From assembly GCF_009863025.1 (NCBI RefSeq), contig NZ_WWIR01000643.1, forward strand, positions 1 to 64,000: a DNA stretch of 64,000 nucleotides. The letters are read 5' to 3'. Source of the DNA: Streptomyces sp. SID4985 (lineage in GTDB: Bacteria > Actinomycetota > Actinomycetes > Streptomycetales > Streptomycetaceae). Of the stretch, positions 9,021 to 17,678 are shown one piece after another. The notes beneath the pieces are model-generated. The model saw only the letters and a program-made list of their open reading frames with translations, did not search any database and had not been told where the DNA came from. The number at the start of each line of letters is the position of its first letter. Positions within the stretch are counted from its first letter, which is position 1. A program made the translations under genes and the position numbers.

Positions 9021-9796
9021 ACGACGACCTCGACTTCGACCTCGGCGATCTCGCGCCCGCCGACGCTGCCTCGGAAGAGGCGATGGAGACGCTTTGGGCC
9101 GGTGACCTGACGGTGCTGTCCCAGCACCACACCGCTCCCCACGGTTCCCACAGCTTCGTCCTCGCCCACGACCGGTCGGTCACGTGGGGGATCCCCGGCG
9201 GACCGCAGGTGGTTGCGATCGCGGTCGCGCGGGACCTCAGCCGGTCCACGTTCACTCTGGAGACGAGCTACCACGCCGCGGCGTCCTTCGCCCAGAACTG
9301 GCTGGTCGAACGCGGCTGTCCGCCCGAGCGGATCGCCCTGGTCGGCGACGAATTCGTGAAGCCCGCCGACGACCTCACGGTCCAGGTCGAACAGCAGATC
9401 CGGGAGTCGGGCACACGCTACGAGGTCCTCGACACCTACACCTCGGACTTTGATCCGGGCGAGACGTGGACGCTGACCCGTGACTCCAGTGCCGCCCAGG
9501 CGCCGGTTCGCGTCTTCCACGAAGAGTGGGACCACGAGGCCGGCACGTACACGATGCGCGAGGGCGCCTTCGCCGATGCCGGTGCCGCCCGCTCCTGGCT
9601 GGACGACCGCGACGGTCCGCTGCCGGAACCGCCGGAGTACAGCGATCACAACGGTGCCGTCGTCCGGGCCCGCATCGCCCGTATCGCGCTCGCCCGGTCG
9701 GCCGATGCCGCCGCGATACAGAAAGCCATCCGCGACACCCCTAACGCACCGCCGGCGGGCCCGGCCCCGCGTCCAGTGCAGGGGAGGCCGCTGTGA
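9017..9796 (+). CDS. hypothetical element protein
   Basis: The 259-residue protein starts at a GTG that overlaps the DUF4913 stop and ends overlapping the next GTG. The N-terminal third is acidic, and the middle alternates strands and helices with no motif I recognise. The C-terminus (RPVQGRPL) follows a Pro/Ala-rich stretch. Overlaps on both sides place it in the same translational unit as its neighbours. Function unknown. Confidence 0.6.
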   Translation: MNDDLDFDLGDLAPADAASEEAMETLWAGDLTVLSQHHTAPHGSHSFVLAHDRSVTWGIPGGPQVVAIAVARDLSRSTFTLETSYHAAASFAQNWLVERGCPPERIALVGDEFVKPADDLTVQVEQQIRESGTRYEVLDTYTSDFDPGETWTLTRDSSAAQAPVRVFHEEWDHEAGTYTMREGAFADAGAARSWLDDRDGPLPEPPEYSDHNGAVVRARIARIALARSADAAAIQKAIRDTPNAPPAGPAPRPVQGRPL

Positions 9797-10263
9797 GCCG
9801 CGCTCGCTTCGCCTTCGCCGCGCACCCTGACGCCATCGCAGACCTGCGAGAACTTCCCTCTGAAATCCGTGACTTGGCGCTGCTGGAGCTGCAGAACCTG
9901 GTCCACGGAAGTGACGACTGCCTGCCGTTGAAGGGCCGCCTCGCCGGCTTCCACAAGGTCTACGTCGACCCGGACGTCGCCTACCGGATGGTCGTCCAGT
10001 TCCGCCCCGCTCCGCCCACCTCGGCGCATACGCGCGAGATCTATCTCGTCGCCGCCGGAAGCCGGAAGGACTACGCGGTCTACCGCTTGGCCCACCTGCG
10101 CACCAGGCCCCAGCACATCGAGACTGACTCCACCGCGGACGCCCGCGTACGGGCCGCCCAGTCCCGGTCGTCGCTCGCCGTCGACCAGCCGACAGCAGGT
10201 CCGGCAACTCCGCCGGCAGCCCCAGTCCCGGCCGCCGGGCCCCGAAAGGTTCCCCAACGATGA
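9793..10263 (+). CDS. RelE/ParE-like fold protein with disordered tail
   Basis: Residues 3-105 resemble RelE/ParE-type toxins: FAFAAHPDAIADLRELPSEI, LKGRLAGFHKVYV, AYRMVVQFR and REIYLVAAGSRKDYAVYRLA. RelE-type proteins usually cleave ribosome-bound mRNA. Here there is no obvious small antitoxin beside it, and a 50-residue Ala/Pro tail follows, so a structural or regulatory role is possible. It overlaps both neighbours by four bases. Toxin activity is inference. Confidence 0.6.
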   Translation: MSRARFAFAAHPDAIADLRELPSEIRDLALLELQNLVHGSDDCLPLKGRLAGFHKVYVDPDVAYRMVVQFRPAPPTSAHTREIYLVAAGSRKDYAVYRLAHLRTRPQHIETDSTADARVRAAQSRSSLAVDQPTAGPATPPAAPVPAAGPRKVPQR

Positions 10264-10928
10264 CCACCCACCGCGCTCCCCTCACCCGTACCGAACTGGC
10301 GGACCTTCTCACCGACGCCGCGCAGAGTGTCTCGGGCATCCTCACCGCCGAGTACCCGACGGCCGTCAGCCGTTCCTACCTGCACCCCGTGCTGGGCGCG
10401 CTGTCCACCGGGCCCCGTGTGGTCGGCGAGCTGAGCGACCGCGTCGAAGAGTTCGTGGCGGCCGAGCCGCGTCCCTCCACGCCGGCGGGCCTGTTCACCC
10501 TGGCCTCCTACGCCTCCGCGCTGGGGTGGCTCACCGAGTCCTTCGCCGAGCTGACCGCCTCGGTCGAGCAGATCTACACCCGCGTGGGCATCCCCACCGA
10601 GCCGCACGGCCCGGTCGTCGCCCCGCCCGACGGCGCCGAACGGGACGGCGAGTCCGGCTTCGCGTTCAGCGCGCTGGAGCTGGCGGCGATCCGTACCGCG
10701 GCCGAGGCCGCCGACCTCGCGCCGGACGACTACGTCGAGGTCCTCTCCGAGTCGCTGCTCGCCGCCTCCCGGATCACCGACGCCTGCGTGGAGATCTCCA
10801 ACGGCCTGCTCGAAGACGCCGCATACGTCCGCGACGAGGCAACCGACCACGTCTGGATCGGCGAAGGCCCCGGCAGCCTGCCCACCCTGGTCCGCTCCCT
10901 GCTCGCCCGGATGGAGGTGGCAGTGTGA
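10260..10928 (+). CDS. hypothetical helical element protein
   Basis: The 222-residue protein has ATGA/GTGA overlaps at both ends. The sequence is predominantly helical and acidic, with no signal peptide, membrane span or catalytic motif. It is one of the few proteins in this block without the Pro/Arg tail. I do not recognise a family. Confidence 0.55.
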   Translation: MTTHRAPLTRTELADLLTDAAQSVSGILTAEYPTAVSRSYLHPVLGALSTGPRVVGELSDRVEEFVAAEPRPSTPAGLFTLASYASALGWLTESFAELTASVEQIYTRVGIPTEPHGPVVAPPDGAERDGESGFAFSALELAAIRTAAEAADLAPDDYVEVLSESLLAASRITDACVEISNGLLEDAAYVRDEATDHVWIGEGPGSLPTLVRSLLARMEVAV

Positions 10929-11740
10929 ACCCCTACGACGCGAACACCCACCCCGGTCCACACCTCGTGGCCGAGACGCTGGGCGTCTCAGACGTCGGCA
11001 CGCTCAACCTCGCGCATCGCCGTGGGGAGCCTTTGTATGGGGCTGCGATACGGGTGATGCAAGCCGCGCACAATCTTGACGAGCGACACGGCCGGGTGAC
11101 GCACGCGGCCCGGTACGCTCGCAGGCTGCTCGAACCCCTCGCGCGCGGCGAACTCGACGGTGCACGCGTCTCGTACGCGATGCTGCAGACTGCGGTCCCA
11201 GAGCTCGGAGACCTTCTTGCCCAGCAGGACCGGGCCCACGATCAGCTCGTCGAGTCCGTTTTCGCATACCAGCGCCTTTTGCCCGGTGCGGGTGCGGCTA
11301 AGCGCTCGGAAGCAGTTGTCCTGGGCAGGCCGGCGCCAACTCCGGACGTGCAGGGCACATCTCTGGCCGAGCCGACTCCTTCCCCTGAACAGCTACAGGC
11401 TCTCGAAGTGATAAAGCGCAGTCGGGCGTGGCTGAAAGAGCGCGTAGTGCGCGCTGGCCTTCGTGTCGCCACCGACGCGGGATCGCGGCGTATCGACCTT
11501 GCCACGGTAATGACGATGTATGACGCGAGATGGGGCGAGCGCGACACCAACACCACTCTGCGCCTCGGGCAGCGGCTTGCGCTCACGGCGCTCGGCGAGG
11601 CGGTTTTCCGCGCCGGATGCGCCACAGATCTCCGCGTTGCCGCAGCTCTGCGTCGTGGTGCGTCAACAAAGGCATCACCGTGTTCACCGACGAACCCGCC
11701 GCCCTCGCCGTCCGGGGCCAAGCACGGCCGTTCCCTCTGA
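10925..11740 (+). CDS. hypothetical element protein
   Basis: The GTG start overlaps the previous stop and gives 271 residues. Two helical halves are joined by a Pro-rich linker (about residues 128-150). The second half ends CATDLRVAAALRRGAS, matching the recurrent tail pattern of this block, then a Pro/Ser-rich end. No known domain. Confidence 0.55.
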   Translation: MNPYDANTHPGPHLVAETLGVSDVGTLNLAHRRGEPLYGAAIRVMQAAHNLDERHGRVTHAARYARRLLEPLARGELDGARVSYAMLQTAVPELGDLLAQQDRAHDQLVESVFAYQRLLPGAGAAKRSEAVVLGRPAPTPDVQGTSLAEPTPSPEQLQALEVIKRSRAWLKERVVRAGLRVATDAGSRRIDLATVMTMYDARWGERDTNTTLRLGQRLALTALGEAVFRAGCATDLRVAAALRRGASTKASPCSPTNPPPSPSGAKHGRSL

Positions 11741-11764
11741 CCCCTTCCTGAAAGAGAACACTCC

Positions 11765-12604
11765 ATGTCCGCCCCCGTACAGCCTGCCTCCTTTTCTATC
11801 GGCTCGGTCGATGCCCAGCGTGTGGAGGACGCGTTGTCCCTGATGGCGCCGAAGTGGACCACCTGGTCGGCGATGACGTTGGCCCAGGCGGGCCGCCCGA
11901 TGCGAGTGCGCGACGTTTCCACCCGACTCCCCTTTGTCAGCGAGCAGTTCGTCGGCAAGCGGTTGGCGACGATGCACTCGGATGGGCTGGTTGTCCGGAC
12001 CGACGACAGCTTTAGGGCCCCGTACCAGCTCAGCACGCTCGGCGAGTCGCTGTCTCCCGTGCACCACGCCTTGTCGGACTGGTCCCAGGCTCACCTGTCG
12101 CTCGGCCCGATGGCCGAAGCCGAGCGGGTCGAGGATGCCCTGCGCCGCCTGCACCTTCGGCATTCCACCGCCGTGATCCAGGTCCTCGACGCGGGCGGCC
12201 CGATGCGGTTCCTCCATATCGCCGAAGAGGTCGACTTGGACCAGGGCTTCATTGGGCACCGACTGCTCCGGCTTCAGGCCGACGGTCTGGTCACGCGCAC
12301 GGGTCCACGCCACGGCGACCCCTACGTGCTGACCGACGCCGGTCAGGCACTGGGGTCGGTCTACGCGAGCGTGGAGCACTGGAGCGAGCCGATCGCCGTG
12401 CGGAGGACGTCGTCGGCGAAGGCCCGTGTCACGGCGGCCACGCGGACCAACATCAGCGTCCCGCTGGCGGCGGAAGGTGCCCGGACCGCGGCGGCCCTGC
12501 GTCGCAGTGCTGCGCCGAGCGCTCTGTTCAGCCATGCGCCGCAACCGCAACCGCGGGTGCCGGCGGCCGTCACCGCCCGATCGGCCCCGGGACGGGGTCG
12601 GTGA
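11765..12604 (+). CDS. tandem HxlR-like winged-helix protein
   Basis: The 279-residue protein holds two HxlR-type winged-helix units in one chain. Unit 1 spans about residues 18-105 (RVEDALSLMAPKWTTWSAM, PYQLSTLGESLSPVHHALSDW). Unit 2 spans about 118-208 (ERVEDALRRLHLRHSTAV, PYVLTDAGQALGSVYASVEHW). HxlR regulators normally dimerise, and this looks like a fused dimer. It probably binds DNA and controls transfer genes. The end is the Ala/Arg/Pro tail (PGRGR). Confidence 0.7.
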   Translation: MSAPVQPASFSIGSVDAQRVEDALSLMAPKWTTWSAMTLAQAGRPMRVRDVSTRLPFVSEQFVGKRLATMHSDGLVVRTDDSFRAPYQLSTLGESLSPVHHALSDWSQAHLSLGPMAEAERVEDALRRLHLRHSTAVIQVLDAGGPMRFLHIAEEVDLDQGFIGHRLLRLQADGLVTRTGPRHGDPYVLTDAGQALGSVYASVEHWSEPIAVRRTSSAKARVTAATRTNISVPLAAEGARTAAALRRSAAPSALFSHAPQPQPRVPAAVTARSAPGRGR

Positions 12605-12724
12605 GGCGAGTGGGGCTCAGAGCCAGAGCCGTCTCGCCACCGCCACTGCGTCCGCGCGCGCTCCGGCCGTACGTTCCGCCGCGCACGCGGACGCGTTCCC
12701 CTCCTACACATCCGGAGCTTCGAC

Positions 12725-13669
12725 ATGCACGACCCTGATGCCCCGTACCGCTACCAAGAGGTGCTGGTCAGCCCCATGTACCTGGCCGGCATGGACGGGA
12801 CCGCCGACGCCAGCTTCGCCCCGGTGGCCCACTGGCCGCACCACCGCCTCGACGAGGGCCCGTGCCAGCTCGTCGTCACATCGCCCGATCACCGGATTCG
12901 GATCGGCTGGTTCGGCGACGACTTCGAGCCGTGGAAGATCACCGCAGCCGAGGAGGCCATTGCCGCGCCGCGCTGGACGGCCACCTTCAACCACGTCACC
13001 CCACCCGAGATCGTCGCCGGGCTCACCGCCGCTCTGGCCCGCGACTACGCCGAGTCCGACGCCTACGACGGCAACGGGCGCTTCCTGGCGCGCCCCTCGT
13101 TGTATTGGCGCGACGCCGTCCAGCCGCTGACCGATGCCGGCTGGACCCGCGACGGCGCGGCCGAGCTGGGCACCGTCGAGATCATCGCTCCCGATGGACA
13201 AGCGGGCGTTCTGATCGACAACCGTCGCCGTGGTGCGGACGCCGAAACTGTCGAGCTGTGGGCCGGACCTCCCGGGTGGGGCACGCGCGCGGAAGCGGTA
13301 TTCACGCGCGGCACCCCGTCTCATCTGATCGCCGCGACGGCAGCCGTCATGGCGGATTCGGCCCCGGTGATCCGTGAACGGCACCAGATCCACCGCGAGA
13401 TGGAGCACCTTGTCACCCTGACTCCGGTCGGCCAGGTCACCGGCCCCCCGCCCGTCCCGCGCGCTCCGACTCCACTCGACGTGCGCCGCACCGCTGTTGT
13501 CCAGGCCGTCCAGCGTGCCCAGCGCGTCCCGCGTACCGCAGCCGACCTCCGGGTCATGGCCGCGCAGAGCCGTACCGCGGGTGCGGCGCAGTACCGGCCG
13601 GGCAACTTCACGCCCGCCGCCGCAGCCGGGCCGCTGGCCGGCGCGGCCGCTCCGCGGCGCAACCGCTGA
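12725..13669 (+). CDS. DUF317 domain protein
   Basis: The 314-residue protein carries two DUF317-like units. The first starts YQEVLVSPMYLAGMDGTAD and has RIRIGWFGDDFEPWKIT. The second contains DAVQPLTDAGWTRDG. DUF317 is a Streptomyces-restricted family of unknown function found on chromosomes and elements. The tail (TAADLRVMAAQSRTAGAAQY, ending RRNR) is the clearest example of the shared C-terminal pattern in this block. Confidence 0.75.
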   Translation: MHDPDAPYRYQEVLVSPMYLAGMDGTADASFAPVAHWPHHRLDEGPCQLVVTSPDHRIRIGWFGDDFEPWKITAAEEAIAAPRWTATFNHVTPPEIVAGLTAALARDYAESDAYDGNGRFLARPSLYWRDAVQPLTDAGWTRDGAAELGTVEIIAPDGQAGVLIDNRRRGADAETVELWAGPPGWGTRAEAVFTRGTPSHLIAATAAVMADSAPVIRERHQIHREMEHLVTLTPVGQVTGPPPVPRAPTPLDVRRTAVVQAVQRAQRVPRTAADLRVMAAQSRTAGAAQYRPGNFTPAAAAGPLAGAAAPRRNR

Positions 13670-13732
13670 TCACCGAACCTGCCTTGGGCCCAGCCCTGCG
13701 GCCCGCGCCCCCTGTCCCACGGGAGTTCCGTC

Positions 13733-14221
13733 ATGCCCACCGCCACCGCGCTCGACCAGGCCACCGCCATGATCGAGAAGACGTGGGGTCAGCCCATCGA
13801 GATCCTGGAAGTCCTCGCGGTCCGTCGCCCAAGCGACGATCCCGTCCTGCGCTCGGCCATGCATGTCCGCGCGGCTCTGGCCATCACCGACAACGCGGTG
13901 AGCGCGCACCAAACCCGTCTGCATGCCCTTACCCGACCCGGCTACGTACCGGCCTTCTTCGAACTGGAACGGATCACCAGCTCGGCGGCCGATCTTCGCG
14001 TCGCCCATGCGGAGAGCCAGACGTACCTGCAGTCGATCAGGCGCGTGGTGGAAGCCCGCGAAGCCGCCGTGCCCGCCGCCCCGGCCCCGGCGGCTCGCCT
14101 GGCCCAGGCCGCTGTCGCCCGCTCCGGGCACACGCCGCACCACCCTGGCCACGCGCCCGGCCCGCCAGCTCCTTCGGCGGCGGTCGGGCCGTCGGCGCCC
14201 GCTGCGGGGCCGCGTCGCTGA
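13733..14221 (+). CDS. hypothetical element protein
   Basis: The 162-residue protein has a helical body with SAADLRVAHAESQTYLQSI, related to the recurrent tail motif, and a Pro/Ala end closing in GPRR. Its start is preceded by GGGAG about 8 bases upstream. No known domain. It is the last of the run of tailed proteins. Confidence 0.55.
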   Translation: MPTATALDQATAMIEKTWGQPIEILEVLAVRRPSDDPVLRSAMHVRAALAITDNAVSAHQTRLHALTRPGYVPAFFELERITSSAADLRVAHAESQTYLQSIRRVVEAREAAVPAAPAPAARLAQAAVARSGHTPHHPGHAPGPPAPSAAVGPSAPAAGPRR

Positions 14222-14226
14222 ACGGG

Positions 14227-14493
14227 TCAGGCGAGGTCCTCGTCGCGGCGGGCGTCCTTGGTACGCGCGCCCACCGCGCGGGCCAGCTCCTCCACCGTCA
14301 ACTCGACGCGCCGGCCTTCCGCTGCCCGGCGCTCCACGACCGTCTCCTCGTCGGGCCACCTGTCCGGCTGCGCGCCGACGCCCCACTGGCCGTCGGCGAC
14401 CATGGCAATGTCGCCCACGGTCCACGGCCGCCCGGCGGCCCGGATCTTGCGCTCCAGCCCGGCGCCGTCCCAGTGTCTGCTCGCCTCTGCCAC
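14227..14493 (-). CDS. small hypothetical protein, opposite strand
   Basis: I chose the GTG at 14493 because GGGGGAG lies just upstream, giving 88 residues. The sequence RPWTVGDIAMVADGQWGVGA and the Arg/Glu-rich helical end look like a real folded domain. It is the only minus-strand gene in this block and converges with the upstream gene, five bases apart. Function unknown. Confidence 0.5.
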   Translation of the reverse strand: MAEASRHWDGAGLERKIRAAGRPWTVGDIAMVADGQWGVGAQPDRWPDEETVVERRAAEGRRVELTVEELARAVGARTKDARRDEDLA

Positions 14494-14711
14494 CCCTGCT
14501 CCCCCTTCGATGCCGTGTGGCCGTCGCCGCAACCCAGGTACGACAACCGCGTTCGCCGATCCATTCCCCGGCCGTCGCACCGTGCGGACGGTGGCGAGTT
14601 CGCCCACGGCAGACGCCATCTGCGGGGAAACGACTACGTACTTCGGCATACGGCATGTCAACGTACGGATGTCGGGAAAAACCCGCAGGTCAACGAAGGG
14701 ATCGTCCAACC

Positions 14712-15059
14712 GTGAACGCCTCTGCCGCCCTCCTGCCCGCCGTCGTCCGCCCCGCCGTGGAAGACCGCCACTGGCTCTCGACCGACCACTGCGCGGCCCC
14801 GGTGCTCGACCTCCTCGGCGGCCTCGGCTGGTCGGTCGTCGACACCCCGGAGGCCAACGTCCACGCGACCAGCCCGGACGGCCACGTCTACGTCGGCTGG
14901 CTCCCCGAGGACGCCACCGCCTGGAAGCGCGGCATCGTCTGGCAGGTCCGCGTACAGCCCGCCGAAGGCCAGGCGTGGGTCCAGGAGTTCGGTCACCACA
15001 CCCCGGCCGAGGCGGTCGCCGGATTCCTCGCCGCCCTCGTCGCCCACTCCCCGCGCTGA
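14712..15059 (+). CDS. DUF317-like small protein
   Basis: The 115-residue protein matches a single DUF317-type unit: APVLDLLGGLGWSVVDTPEA, HVYVGWLPEDATAWKRGIVW and HHTPAEAVAGFLAAL. The start is the GTG at 14712. A strong GC-rich hairpin follows the stop and is the likely terminator. Function unknown. Confidence 0.65.
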   Translation: MNASAALLPAVVRPAVEDRHWLSTDHCAAPVLDLLGGLGWSVVDTPEANVHATSPDGHVYVGWLPEDATAWKRGIVWQVRVQPAEGQAWVQEFGHHTPAEAVAGFLAALVAHSPR

Positions 15060-15072
15060 CCGCTGAACCGCC

Positions 15073-15097
15073 GGGGCGGGCCGTGGCGGCCCGCCCC
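15073..15097 (+). terminator. perfect 11-bp hairpin after DUF317 gene
   Basis: GGGGCGGGCCG and CGGCCCGCCCC pair perfectly around a TGG loop, 13 bases after the stop. There is no U-tract, as is common for Streptomyces terminators. Confidence 0.6.
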
Positions 15098-15172
15098 GTT
15101 CACCGGCGCTCGTGCCGATCCGCACCCCCGGCGGACCAACCAATCCCCCTGCTCTTGCATGAAGGGCATCAA

Positions 15173-15538
15173 ATGACCATCTACCCTGACGACCTCACCA
15201 GGTTCACGCACCAGTTCGTTGGCTTCAGCACCGTCGCGTTCGCGGCTTACGATTCCATCGCGGGCTCCGGCATCACCTCCGGTCTCAACCTGCTCGCCTG
15301 CGGGGTGTCGGTGGTGTACACCGTCGGTCGCGGCCAGGACTACCTTCGCCGCAGGGACACCCGGGTCGTCGCCTACCTCTCCGAGAACCCAGGCACTCCT
15401 CTCACCAAGATCAGCGCCGCCACCAAGCTGAGCGAGGAAACGGTCGCCAGCTCGCTGCAGCGCCTGGTCGCCGACGGCCTGGTCGTACGGGAGAGCGGCG
15501 CCACCCCTCCCACCCGCTCTTACAGCCTGACCCGCTGA
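15173..15538 (+). CDS. small winged-helix regulator
   Basis: The 121-residue protein has a hydrophobic N-terminal region (about residues 15-50) and a C-terminal winged helix: VVAYLSENPGTPLTKISAAT, ETVASSLQRLVADGLVVRE. That resembles MarR or ArsR-type DNA-binding domains. The N-terminal half may be a membrane-associated or dimerising segment. It could be a local regulator of the transfer block. Target unknown. Confidence 0.6.
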   Translation: MTIYPDDLTRFTHQFVGFSTVAFAAYDSIAGSGITSGLNLLACGVSVVYTVGRGQDYLRRRDTRVVAYLSENPGTPLTKISAATKLSEETVASSLQRLVADGLVVRESGATPPTRSYSLTR

Positions 15539-15604
15539 CTCTGCCTCCCTGGAGCCACCGGCTCCGGGGACTCGCTCGCTTCCCCGTCCAGGGAGTTCCG
15601 ACCC

Positions 15605-15844
15605 ATGCGCATGCTCCTGGCCTCCCGGCCCGGCTACCGCCGAAAGTGCGCCTACGCCCGACGCTGCACCTGCTACTACCTGCCCGGTCGATACGGCCGC
15701 CGGGCCAAGACCCTCCGCCGCCGCGCCACCCGTCACGCCGAACGACGCCGGTGGCAGCGCGACCTCGCCAACGGATCCCTAGAAGGCGTTCAAGCACCGG
15801 AAGGTGCGCCTGCCACCTTGAAGGAAAGGATCGACAGAACATGA
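15605..15844 (+). CDS. small basic protein
   Basis: The 79-residue, strongly basic protein has Cys residues in CAYARRCTCYY and an Arg-rich helix. Small basic Cys proteins of this shape are common in Streptomyces elements. Their role is unknown, and nucleic-acid binding is only a guess. It overlaps the next start. Confidence 0.5.
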   Translation: MRMLLASRPGYRRKCAYARRCTCYYLPGRYGRRAKTLRRRATRHAERRRWQRDLANGSLEGVQAPEGAPATLKERIDRT

Positions 15845-16017
15845 CTCGGGACAAAATGATGACTCGGCGCGGGAAGCGGCGCTTCGACTGCTGCTCGGGG
15901 CACAACCCGGATTCCTACCACCATGGGCGTGAACGCGCCCGTGAGGCCCGCGAGTGGCGGCAGGACATCATCTCGGATCTCCCGCACGGGATACGTGGCC
16001 CCGTCCAGCTGCCCTGA
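15841..16017 (+). CDS. very small hypothetical protein
   Basis: The 58-residue reading frame starts at an ATG overlapping the previous stop by four bases and contains RRFDCCSGHNPDSYHHGRER. The overlap and the His/Cys cluster favour a real gene. No family recognised. Confidence 0.4.
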   Translation: MTRDKMMTRRGKRRFDCCSGHNPDSYHHGRERAREAREWRQDIISDLPHGIRGPVQLP

Positions 16018-16120
16018 CGCGCACTCTTACGGCCCGCGACAGCTCGTGCGCCCCGACACCTCCTCCGAGCACCCGCCGGTCCAGACGTTTCTTGTCCCCA
16101 CCCATGAGGAGCCGCTCTCC

Positions 16121-16375
16121 ATGTCCTTCCGTGCCCCGCTCACCGACCACCACGCCGATGGCACGCTCTGCCCGGCCAACCACAAGCACACCAGCTCCGG
16201 CAAGCCGCTCCACGCCCACTGCCCCGGCCGCGCATACACGCAGGCCGTCTGCTCGTGCGGCAACTGGGAGATGAAGCAACGCGGCAAGGGCTACGTCAAC
16301 GAGTGCCGCAGACGGCATCTCGCCACTCACGCCGAAGGGCCGAGGGTCGACCTTCTCCGCCTCGACGCTGTCTGA
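16121..16375 (+). CDS. small Cys/His-rich protein
   Basis: The 84-residue protein has GGAG at the expected place before the ATG at 16121. It contains CPANHKHTSSGK, HCPGRAYTQAVCSCGNW and NECRRRHLATH, which is enough Cys/His for a zinc site. Probably a small metal-binding or DNA-binding protein. Function unknown. Confidence 0.55.
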   Translation: MSFRAPLTDHHADGTLCPANHKHTSSGKPLHAHCPGRAYTQAVCSCGNWEMKQRGKGYVNECRRRHLATHAEGPRVDLLRLDAV

Positions 16376-16427
16376 CGCGCTGCCACCAGTCCGGTCCCGA
16401 ACTCCCGTACCGCTCCCGGAGATCCTC

Positions 16428-16640
16428 TTGCCCAAGTACCTGACCGTCGGCCACCTGCTCCGCCAGCTTCAGGACCTTGACCCCGGCCTGCCGGTCCGCC
16501 TCGCCATCAACCCCGACTTCCCCTTCGCCCACTACGTGGGGGCCAACGTCGTCGTCCAGAACGGCATGGCGTTCATCGCCGACGACGGCCAGGAGGACTA
16601 CCTCCCGGCGGGGGTACGTGACGCCCTCGACTGGTCCTGA
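16428..16640 (+). CDS. small hypothetical protein
   Basis: The 70-residue protein starts with TTG after CGGAGATCC and reads LTVGHLLRQLQDLDPGLPVR, a pattern seen in many short phage and plasmid proteins. No function can be assigned. Confidence 0.55.
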   Translation: MPKYLTVGHLLRQLQDLDPGLPVRLAINPDFPFAHYVGANVVVQNGMAFIADDGQEDYLPAGVRDALDWS

Positions 16641-16720
16641 CCAGTCACACCAACGCCGAGGAGGCTCCTATCTCGTCGCGATCCCGCCCTTCGTCCGTCC
16701 TCCCGCTGCACGGCCTCGCC

Positions 16721-17059
16721 GTGCACCCCATGCCGGACGGCGTGCACGGCGCGCTGGTCCGGCGCGTCTCGGCCCGGCCCGACGGTCCTCTCGACGTCAC
16801 GTGGGTCACCGACGGAACCCCCAGACTCCCCCTCGGCCGCATCCGCCTCCACTGGACACCTGCCGCCCGTGGGGGCTGGGACGTCACCGCCCACCTGGGC
16901 CTGGCCACCAGCGAGGTGCACCTCGCCTCCTGGCCCGCCGCCCCGGACGACTGGCCGCGACTGATCCGCCCGACCATCCACGAGGTCATCGGCCTGTGCG
17001 CCGCCCTCGCGTTCGCGACCGACGCCCTCGACCTCTCGAATCACCTCGCCGAGGTCTGA
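16721..17059 (+). CDS. hypothetical protein
   Basis: The 112-residue product from the GTG at 16721 has beta-rich then helical character. A strong GAGGAGG at 16660-16666 has no standard start at proper spacing, and the frame is open back to it. The true N-terminus may therefore be about 18 residues longer with a rare start codon. Function unknown. Confidence 0.5.
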   Translation: MHPMPDGVHGALVRRVSARPDGPLDVTWVTDGTPRLPLGRIRLHWTPAARGGWDVTAHLGLATSEVHLASWPAAPDDWPRLIRPTIHEVIGLCAALAFATDALDLSNHLAEV

Positions 17060-17072
17060 CCGACCACCGCAG

Positions 17073-17108
17073 AAGGCCGCCCCGCGCCGATCAGGCAGGG
17101 GCGGCCTT
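17073..17108 (+). terminator. perfect 11-bp hairpin
   Basis: AAGGCCGCCCC pairs with GGGGCGGCCTT over a 14-base loop, 14 bases after the preceding stop. Probably the terminator for the preceding small genes. Confidence 0.6.
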
Positions 17109-17151
17109 GCGTGCGTTGCGTACGCTCATCCCGATGAACGAGGAGGACACG

Positions 17152-17388
17152 ATGGTCGACGACCAGCAGCTCTGGGGCTACACGGAGGTCGCCGCTCACC
17201 TGGGCATCAGCGTCGGCGCCGCCCGCAGCCGCAAGAGCCGGGGCACCCTGCCCGCGCCCGACGACGACAGCGTGCCGGACCGACCCCGCTGGAAGCCCGC
17301 CACGCTCCGGGGCTGGAAGCCGGTCGGTCGAGGATTCCGTAGCGACCTGCACGGCCCGCCCCCGCACGAGATCACCCCATCCGCCTGA
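17152..17388 (+). CDS. AlpA/MerR-like helix-turn-helix protein
   Basis: The ATG at 17152 has GAGGAGG five bases upstream and gives 78 residues. The segment LWGYTEVAAHLGISVGAARS followed by PDRPRWKPATLRGW is the MerR/AlpA-type single helix-turn-helix used by excisionase-like and small regulatory proteins. It probably binds DNA, in control of the element or as an accessory factor. Confidence 0.65.
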   Translation: MVDDQQLWGYTEVAAHLGISVGAARSRKSRGTLPAPDDDSVPDRPRWKPATLRGWKPVGRGFRSDLHGPPPHEITPSA

Positions 17389-17420
17389 CCAGCACGCGCA
17401 CCCGCTCATACGCTGCCGCC

Positions 17421-17654
17421 ATGACATCCGACTCGCCGATGCCGGCCCCGCCGTTTCCTTCGCCCACCAACGCTGTGCTCCGGGTGATCGTCGGCAACGC
17501 CATCGACTCGATCCGCAGCGGCCAAGCCTCGGTGGAGGAGGCGATCCTGCACACGGCCGTCCACGGCTGGTACGAGGGCCATGTTGAGGGTGAGGACGCG
17601 TGCCCTGGGTGCGACTTCCGGGGTGGACTGCCGAAGAACAGCAACCGCTCCTGA
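17421..17654 (+). CDS. small CxxC protein
   Basis: The 77-residue protein contains VEEAILHTAVHGWYEGHVEG and EDACPGCDFRGG, so it may bind zinc through one CxxC with other ligands. No family recognised. It closes the plus-strand block. Confidence 0.55.
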   Translation: MTSDSPMPAPPFPSPTNAVLRVIVGNAIDSIRSGQASVEEAILHTAVHGWYEGHVEGEDACPGCDFRGGLPKNSNRS

Positions 17655-17678
17655 CCCCCGTCAGGGGTAACGGGGTGC

